A stretch of DNA of 64,000 bases, taken from positions 153,281 through 217,280 of the forward strand of contig NZ_JSBW02000039.1 of the NCBI RefSeq assembly GCF_000772705.2, written 5' to 3'. The DNA is from Xanthomonas vasicola. Lineage in GTDB: Bacteria > Pseudomonadota > Gammaproteobacteria > Xanthomonadales > Xanthomonadaceae. Below the pieces are notes generated by a model. The model was not told the DNA's origin, did not search any database, and saw nothing but the letters and a program-made list of their open reading frames with translations. Each line of letters opens with the position of its first letter. The stretch's first letter is position 1. Position numbers and translations under genes: made by a program. Shown here piece after piece: positions 58,831-64,000 of this stretch.

Positions 58831-58857
58831 CTTCTTGCAGGCTAGGGTGATGGTTAA

Positions 58858-59370
58858 ATGACACGCTTAAAAATAATTCTCTTGTTGATTTTCTTTAATT
58901 TATGTGGATGCGCAACATCTACAGTGCGGAAAATTGAGAAGGGTATGATTCTCCCTGATGGTGTTGAGCAGGTTAAGTTGAGCTCTAATCAGAAGTTTTT
59001 AATGGCTACCCCTGTCGTTAATTCGATGCCGCCATTTCCAGTTGAGGCAACTGGCTTGGTCGACATTCTTATATGCATTGAATTTGTGGTTATGGAAGAT
59101 GGCTCCGTCAGTTCTGTACGACAAATTGATGCCTCGCCTGGATGCGAGCGAGTCAATAGCGAGAGTAGTAAAATATTCGCTCCAGAAGTATTAGGTGCTG
59201 TTACCCATTGGTCTTTTCTGGGTGCGGCAATCTGTAGCTACAAAGTAAATGAAGCGGAGTGTGATGGTCAAGGTGTGGAAATAACCCCGATACCAATCAA
59301 GCTTGCTTACAAATTTAATTTTCTACAGTCGAACGGTGTTCGGAATGTATCTGCAGGCAAAGTCGAATAA
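58858..59370 (+). CDS. TonB-C-like lipoprotein of the export cassette
   Basis: A 170-residue protein starting MTRLKIILLLIFFNLCGCAT, with lipobox LCGC and lipidation expected at C18. The mature region resembles the C-terminal TonB domain: NSMPPFPVEATGLVDILICI, VMEDGSVSSVRQIDASPGC and APEVLGAVTHWSFLGAA follow the order PxxP-G-DGxVxxxxVxxS-AVxxWxF. Extra cysteines (near 71, 97, 127, 135) may form disulfides. No membrane anchor for ExbBD is present, so it is not a classical TonB. Codon use is AT-rich. It lies 29 bases before the MacA-like gene. Its role with the exporter is unknown. Confidence 0.72.
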   Translation: MTRLKIILLLIFFNLCGCATSTVRKIEKGMILPDGVEQVKLSSNQKFLMATPVVNSMPPFPVEATGLVDILICIEFVVMEDGSVSSVRQIDASPGCERVNSESSKIFAPEVLGAVTHWSFLGAAICSYKVNEAECDGQGVEITPIPIKLAYKFNFLQSNGVRNVSAGKVE

Positions 59371-59399
59371 TTCTTATTCGGCTAGAAGAGTTTATTATT

Positions 59400-60863
59400 T
59401 TGAAAATTTCCTCAAATTGGAAGAAGGTTCCGTTAGTATTTTTTTTGATACTCTTAATAGGAGTGTCGACTATATCTTTAAAAGATCTATTTTACCCTGA
59501 TTCGGTAGTAGTCACCGAAACCACATCTCATCCGCATGTAGGGCGGATTCTCGTTTCGATCTCGGCGATGGGGCGTATCAGTGCTAAATCTACTGTGGCA
59601 GTCGGGACACAGGTTTCTGGTGAAATATCAGAGGTAAGTGCAGACTTCAATCAATCAGTTTCAAAGGGTGAGATCATAGCAAAGATTAATCCAGCGCGCT
59701 ATCAGGCACAGCTGCAATCAGCCGTTGCTTCGCTTTCTGGCGCGCAGTCATCTTTGGAGCGAAGTAGTGAGCGTGCGTCGCAATCGCTACGAGATTTACA
59801 GAGAGCGCGTAAACTTGCAGATCAACAGTTAGTAGCTAAAGCCGACTTGGAGAAAGAGCAGGAAACACAGCGTATTGCCGAATTAGACATGCGTGCAGCC
59901 CAGTCATCGGTCCAGTCACTCCAAGCTGCAGTGCAAAGCGCGCGATATGATTTGGATCAGACTATTATTCGTTCTCCTGTTCATGGGGTCGTTCTGGAGC
60001 GCTTGGTCGAGTCTGGACAGACAGTAGCATCGTCTTTCGAAACTCCCACCCTATTTCGTATCGCCGAAGATCTTTCTAAACTAAAGATCGAGTTGGCAGT
60101 TGATGAGGCTGATATAGGAAAAATTATTGAGGGAAATCCCGTGTATTTTTCAGTTGACGCGTATCCGAATCGCAAGTTTGAAGGGGTAGTGGTGCAAAGG
60201 CGCATTGCGCCAAATATTCAGGGGAATAATGCAAATTTTCCAGTTGTTGTTGAAGTTACTAATCCGGAAGGTTTTTTAATTCCTGGAATGTTAGCAGACG
60301 CTACAATCAGCGTGGCGGAACGAATCAATGTCCTAAAGATACCGAGCGAATATCTGGTTCCAAGCGCCGGTGGCAATGAGATCCCCACATTTGGTGCGAT
60401 CCAAGACGCGATCAAGGAGAACTTTAGTACGGTCGGGCTAACTAAGAGGCAGCAAAAGTCGCTTGAGACTGAGCTGGTAATGAAGTTGCCTGAGCAAGGA
60501 ATAAAATCACGTGTTCCTAGTGAATTGGTGAATTTTTTTGGTGCAGCGGCTGCGTCGCGTATTGTTGTGATAGATGATGAAAGTGGTGATCCAGTAGCTG
60601 CAATAAGGAGAGACAGAAAGCAGCGGTTGGGTGAGAAATTTTTTGCTTTTCGATCAACTTTAAATTCTTCTCAGCAACTTGTATGGGATCAGCTCTTGAG
60701 TGATCTAGTCGAGAGTCGGTATGCCAGCGTCTTAGTGAAAAATGGTGATAAGGTCATCAAACGTTCAATACTTATTGGGATGAATGATGATGTGTCAACG
60801 CAAGTCTTTTCCGGTCTGGCCACGCAGGATCTTATTGTCCTGCAAATTAATAATTTTCAATGA
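59400..60863 (+). CDS. MacA-like periplasmic adaptor of an ABC exporter
   Basis: A 487-residue membrane-fusion protein. One N-terminal membrane segment (residues 9-27) precedes a beta-barrel and lipoyl region (VGTQVSGEISEVSADFNQSV, SPVHGVVLERLVESGQTV) and a coiled-coil hairpin (residues about 100-185). At residues about 322-443 there is an extra, mostly helical insertion (LTKRQQKSLETELVMKL, LNSSQQLVWDQLLSDLV) that ordinary MacA (near 370 residues) lacks. Starts at TTG 59400, with AGAAGAG upstream. Its stop overlaps the ATPase gene by four bases. It would link the permease to an outer-membrane channel such as TolC, which is not in the cassette. Confidence 0.88.
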   Translation: MKISSNWKKVPLVFFLILLIGVSTISLKDLFYPDSVVVTETTSHPHVGRILVSISAMGRISAKSTVAVGTQVSGEISEVSADFNQSVSKGEIIAKINPARYQAQLQSAVASLSGAQSSLERSSERASQSLRDLQRARKLADQQLVAKADLEKEQETQRIAELDMRAAQSSVQSLQAAVQSARYDLDQTIIRSPVHGVVLERLVESGQTVASSFETPTLFRIAEDLSKLKIELAVDEADIGKIIEGNPVYFSVDAYPNRKFEGVVVQRRIAPNIQGNNANFPVVVEVTNPEGFLIPGMLADATISVAERINVLKIPSEYLVPSAGGNEIPTFGAIQDAIKENFSTVGLTKRQQKSLETELVMKLPEQGIKSRVPSELVNFFGAAAASRIVVIDDESGDPVAAIRRDRKQRLGEKFFAFRSTLNSSQQLVWDQLLSDLVESRYASVLVKNGDKVIKRSILIGMNDDVSTQVFSGLATQDLIVLQINNFQ

Positions 60864-61540
60864 ACCTTGATACGCCAGCAATTAAGTTATCTGGTGTTAG
60901 TAAGGCTTATCGAGGGGCCATGAAGCCTATCGGCGCCTTAGATAACGTCGATTTAACTGTGTCGCAAGGGGAGCATATTGCAATAATGGGACCTTCAGGC
61001 TCCGGGAAGTCCACATTACTTTCTCTGATCGGTTGTTTGGATCGTCCAGATAGTGGTTCTTATCATTGTCTTGGTTTCAATGTCCTGGAATTATCTTCTG
61101 CTAACCTGGCTGCGTTCCGTAATTCCAATATTGGTTTTGTTTTTCAAAATCTGAGTCTTTTGCCAAGATTATCGGTTTTGGAGAATGTGGCGCTGCCCTT
61201 TGAGTATTCTGATTTGTCTTATAAAGACGCTATTTCACGTTCGTGCACAGCGCTGGAAAAGGTAGGGATGCTGAATCGCGCTCAATCTTTTCCTCGGCAA
61301 TTATCAGGTGGGCAGCAGCAGCGTGTCGCGGTTGCACGCGCGATGGTGAACAAGCCAAGCCTTATCCTTGCCGATGAGCCGACGGGTGCATTGGACGAAG
61401 AGTCCGCAAGCGAGATAATCTTGCTTTTGAACGGATTGAAGGCATACGCTCGAACGATCGTTGTTGTAACTCACGATATAGGGGTTGCCAAACATGCCGA
61501 CCGTATCATTTATCTCCGCAATGGGCGAATAAAGGTATGA
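60860..61540 (+). CDS. MacB/LolD-type ABC exporter ATPase
   Basis: A 226-residue ATP-binding subunit. Walker [21 protein letters not shown] near residue 42, Q-loop [20 protein letters not shown], signature [20 protein letters not shown] near 145, and Walker [16 protein letters not shown], followed by the H-loop VVVTHD. It is the LolD/MacB-N class of ATPase used with FtsX-like permeases. Overlaps its neighbours by ATGA at both ends, so the three exporter genes are translated together. Codon use is AT-rich like the rest of the island. Confidence 0.94.
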   Translation: MNLDTPAIKLSGVSKAYRGAMKPIGALDNVDLTVSQGEHIAIMGPSGSGKSTLLSLIGCLDRPDSGSYHCLGFNVLELSSANLAAFRNSNIGFVFQNLSLLPRLSVLENVALPFEYSDLSYKDAISRSCTALEKVGMLNRAQSFPRQLSGGQQQRVAVARAMVNKPSLILADEPTGALDEESASEIILLLNGLKAYARTIVVVTHDIGVAKHADRIIYLRNGRIKV

Positions 61541-62772
61541 GTCGATTACAAAGAACTTTAAAAAACGCGACAAGAAGTATTGCAGTCCATCCACTTCGAT
61601 CACTTCTGACATCACTCGGGATCGTCGCTGGTGTCGCAGCTGTAGTGATTGTCACTTCCATAGCTGAAGGGACGCGAAGAGAGATTCAAGCTAGTATCGA
61701 ATCTCTAGGGGCAGATCGCATTGACGTAATTTCAGGAACCATGAATGGCGTGAAGAATGCAGCTTTGCCTTTCGGAGGGCTTTATATGCTTAAGGACAAA
61801 GACGTAGAAGATATTAATCGAATCGCCGGTGTTCGGATGGCTAGCGGAATGCTTCGCGGGAGCGCAGACGCGAGTTTTGGAATCTCTAAGTCGACGCTGG
61901 CTTGGATTGGCGGCGGCCCCGGTATAGTGGACATATTGGGATACGAGATTCAGCAAGGTAGGAACTTCACTGAGGCGGAAAGTAGTAGCGCAAGACGGAT
62001 CGTACTTCTCGGTGAGGCAACGAGTGCAAAGCTCTTTGGTAAGACTAAGCCGATTGGATTACGTGTCCGGATCAATGGATCTGCTTTCATTGTGATTGGC
62101 ACCATGAAGCGACGAGGGATTTCGGTGGCAGGGCAAGATTTAGATGAAATTGCAATTGTGCCGATCAGATCTGCGAGAAGAAATTTGATGGGAGATTTTC
62201 CGCTGCCGCCAAATGCTTTGCAGCAAATCAGTCTTCGCTTCAATAATGGAGTTCAAGAAAATATCTTGAGCGAGCGAATCGCGCAACGTTTGCGTAAGAC
62301 TCACAAGTTAGCAGTGAGTGAAATTCTAGATTTCCGTATCACGGGTGTCGCTGAGTCGGTAAAGGTAAGTGGAATGGCTAATCGAGCAATGTCGCTGCTC
62401 CTAATTTCTGTAGCGGCAATTTGTCTTTTCGTAGGGGGCATTGGTGTCATGAACATCATGCTAGTTTCGATCTCTGAGCGCATCGGGGAAATTGGTTTGC
62501 GAATGTCTTTGGGTGCGTCTCCAAATAATATTTGCCAACATTTCCTTGCGGAGTCAGTACTGTTGTCCTCTATCGGTGGTGGCTTAGGAGCTTTATTCGG
62601 TATTATTGGCTCGCATCTCATAACGAGGCAGCAGGGATTGGCGACGCAAATCAATTTGCTTGTACTTATTATAGCGATCGTCGTGACAATTGCGACCGGA
62701 GTTGTATTTGGGATGTGGCCAGCACTTCAGGCTGCTCGGATGCTACCAGCCGAAGCCCTTCGACGTCTTTGA
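61537..62772 (+). CDS. MacB-like FtsX-family permease
   Basis: A 411-residue permease. It has one N-terminal membrane segment (LLTSLGIVAGVAAVVIVTSI, residues about 25-45), a large periplasmic MacB domain (residues about 50-280), and three C-terminal membrane helices around LLLISVAAICLFVGGIGVMN (near 290), LLSSIGGGLGALFGIIGSHL and LLVLIIAIVVTIATGVVFGM. The FtsX motif VSISERIGEIGLRMSLGAS is intact. With the separate ATPase it forms a MacB-type mechanotransmission exporter, a class that exports peptides, lipopeptides and toxins from the periplasm. This fits a secreted small peptide as cargo. It is the last intact gene of the island. Confidence 0.93.
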   Translation: MSRLQRTLKNATRSIAVHPLRSLLTSLGIVAGVAAVVIVTSIAEGTRREIQASIESLGADRIDVISGTMNGVKNAALPFGGLYMLKDKDVEDINRIAGVRMASGMLRGSADASFGISKSTLAWIGGGPGIVDILGYEIQQGRNFTEAESSSARRIVLLGEATSAKLFGKTKPIGLRVRINGSAFIVIGTMKRRGISVAGQDLDEIAIVPIRSARRNLMGDFPLPPNALQQISLRFNNGVQENILSERIAQRLRKTHKLAVSEILDFRITGVAESVKVSGMANRAMSLLLISVAAICLFVGGIGVMNIMLVSISERIGEIGLRMSLGASPNNICQHFLAESVLLSSIGGGLGALFGIIGSHLITRQQGLATQINLLVLIIAIVVTIATGVVFGMWPALQAARMLPAEALRRL

Positions 62773-62902
62773 CATTCAGTTAACAACGAATTCTAGAAGG
62801 TTGATACTTGTACCTGATTAGCCCATCGCTCAGCCGGCAGTTGCAGGATTTGCGACGAGTCGGTTGGACAACGGTCCCACGTGAAGGCAACGGAGGTGGG
62901 GC

Positions 62903-63433
62903 ATGGGCATCAACAGTGTGCAGTTTCGCTAGGCTTTTCGCTGAGCGCGAGTTAGTTGATCGCTATGGAACCGAAGCCAAGTGTTACCGGGCGTTGTATC
63001 GGTGGCGATGGCCGAAGGGATTTCGCTGCCCGCAGTGCGACGGCCGCGCGCGTTCGCGCTTTCGACGCGATGATCAGGTGTACTACCAGTGCCGGGCGTG
63101 CCGGCATCAGACCATCTTGCGTGCTGGCACGCTTTTCCAGTCCAGCAAGTTGCACTTGCGCCTGTGGATGCAGGCGATCTACCTGCTGAACTCCAGCAAG
63201 ACCAACCTGGCGGCGCTGGAGTTGAAGCGGCATCTTGGAGTGAACTACAAGGCGGCCTGGCGGATGAAGCACAAGATCATGCAGGCGATGGTCGAGCGCG
63301 AAGAACCGCGAAAACTCAAGGTTTTGTGCAAATCGACGACGCTTACCTGGGCGGCGAACGGACGGGGGGTAAGCGCGGGCGAGGCTCGGAGAACAAGCAG
63401 CCATTCGTGATCGCAGTGCAAGTGGACCGGTAA
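62903..63433 (+). pseudogene. IS1595-family transposase remnant
   Basis: The start MGINSVQF at 62903 (GGAGG upstream) shifts frame within ten codons. The middle frame has the zinc ribbon FRCPQCDGRARSRF and YYQCRACRHQTILRAG followed by WMQAIYLLNSSKTNLAALEL. A second shift near 63318 returns to the first frame for QIDDAYLGGERTGGKRGRGS, the catalytic DD region. The coding then stops at about 63430 where an IS3-type end begins. Two frameshifts and a lost C terminus make it non-functional. The family is inferred from the zinc ribbon and YLGGE motif. Confidence 0.85.
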
Positions 63434-64000
63434 TCCCCCCGCTTTTAGCGGTCGCCAAAAGTGGAGCTATGCGGTCATCGCCAATTTCATCGCTGGGGTG
63501 ATGCCGCCCAGCGCCATGTTGGGGCGCTCGTGGTTGTACGTCCATAGCCAGCGTGTGGCCTCGTCCTGAACCTGCTCGATGGTGTCGAACAACGTTGTGG
63601 CCAGCCAGGCATAGCGGACGGTACGGTTGTAGCGCTCGACGTAAGCATTCTGCTGTGGTTTGCCCGGCTGGATGTGGTCGATCCGAATGCCGCGCTGCTG
63701 TGCCCAGGCTAGCAGCGCGCCACTGATGTACTCCGGGCCGTTGTCACAGCGAATCACGCGCGGCTTGCCGCGCCACTCGATGATCTGATCCAACGAGCGG
63801 ATCACCCGGGCCGATGGCAACGACAGGTCGACCTCGATCCCCAGACCCTCGCGATTGAAGTCGTCGAGCACGTTAAACAACCGGAAGCTGCGACCATCGG
63901 CCAACTGGTCGTGCATGAAGTCCATCGACCAGAACTGGTTGATCGTCTCCGGCACCGCCAACGGCTCTGGCCGCTCGCGCACCAGCCGCCTGCAGGACGG
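63431..64000 (-). mobile_element. IS3-family element, one end (other end outside window)
   Basis: The left edge TAATCCCCCCGCTTTTAGCG, GTCGCCAAAAGTGGAG looks like an IS3 terminus just outside the transposase stop. The transposase reads leftward. It abuts the truncated IS1595 gene directly, so it either inserted into it or joined through recombination. The other terminus and any target-site duplication are beyond the window. Confidence 0.7.
63467..64000 (-). CDS. IS3-family transposase OrfB, C-terminal part
   Basis: The visible 178 codons contain a full DDE retroviral-integrase core: [20 protein letters not shown] with the first aspartate, [19 protein letters not shown] with the second, and [20 protein letters not shown] with the glutamate; then the end motif [15 protein letters not shown]. 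The reading frame is intact to its stop at 63467. The N-terminal part and OrfA are beyond the right edge. It may be active if the missing part is whole. Confidence 0.9.
   Translation of the reverse strand, partial: PSCRRLVRERPEPLAVPETINQFWSMDFMHDQLADGRSFRLFNVLDDFNREGLGIEVDLSLPSARVIRSLDQIIEWRGKPRVIRCDNGPEYISGALLAWAQQRGIRIDHIQPGKPQQNAYVERYNRTVRYAWLATTLFDTIEQVQDEATRWLWTYNHERPNMALGGITPAMKLAMTA

Overview
The window is chromosomal DNA from a Xanthomonas-type gammaproteobacterium. The evidence is direct: high-GC coding sequence, a LysC-LysA fusion, a MurL/MurD2 pair (the route to D-glutamate in peptidoglycan described for Xanthomonas), an effector with a Xanthomonadales-type type IV secretion C-terminal domain, a pilT-pilU pair divergent from yggS-proC, and several families of short intergenic repeats typical of the genus. 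No tRNA, rRNA, CRISPR array or prophage was recognised.

Layout. 1-4330 (minus): Fe-S cluster assembly operon, Rrf2 regulator-sufB-sufC-sufD-sufS (sufS runs off the left edge). 4500-8550: SET-domain methyltransferase, DJ-1/PfpI protein, three small envelope or cytosolic unknowns, an M23 peptidase and an HU-like protein. 9100-14380: proC-yggS, then pilT-pilU (twitching motility) and a YitT-like membrane protein. 14500-22100: DUF72 protein, Tag glycosylase, yqgE-ruvX-pyrB, OsmC protein, glycine-zipper outer-membrane protein, two tandem PhzF paralogues. 22282-28072: a tightly overlapped operon, lysAC-(membrane protein)-murL-murD2, joining the aspartate/DAP/lysine pathway to peptidoglycan precursor synthesis. 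28383-34353: dienelactone-hydrolase-like protein, polyprenyl diphosphate synthase, ssb, diguanylate cyclase, MDR oxidoreductase. 34927-40758: periplasmic molybdo-aldehyde oxidoreductase operon (paoABC-like) with an XdhC-type maturation factor and a MocA-like cofactor nucleotidyltransferase. 41711-46257: DUF819 transporter-like protein, predicted T4SS lipase effector with its ankyrin lipoprotein immunity partner, HAD phosphatase. 47120-58502: ybdD-cstA, pirin-OsmC, second pirin, two small secreted proteins, endonuclease V, gpmA, a small membrane protein and an M13 metallopeptidase.

58503-62772 is clearly different: AT-rich, with foreign codon use. It contains a very short secreted peptide ORF followed by a strong terminator, a TonB-C-like lipoprotein, and a three-gene MacA/MacB-type ABC exporter. 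It is bordered on the right by a decayed IS1595-family transposase gene and a partial IS3-family element. I read this as a horizontally acquired peptide-export cassette. It is the best candidate for an undescribed system here; the likely start of the peptide gene reads ATA instead of ATG.

Repeats: two 143-bp copies of an element with terminal inverted repeats (18312, 34537), an 84-bp block of 7-bp then 6-bp tandem repeats (18679), GGGATTCG-type palindromic spacers (12150, 29185), and three copies of a roughly 55-bp GCGGGACACG repeat (46298-46913).
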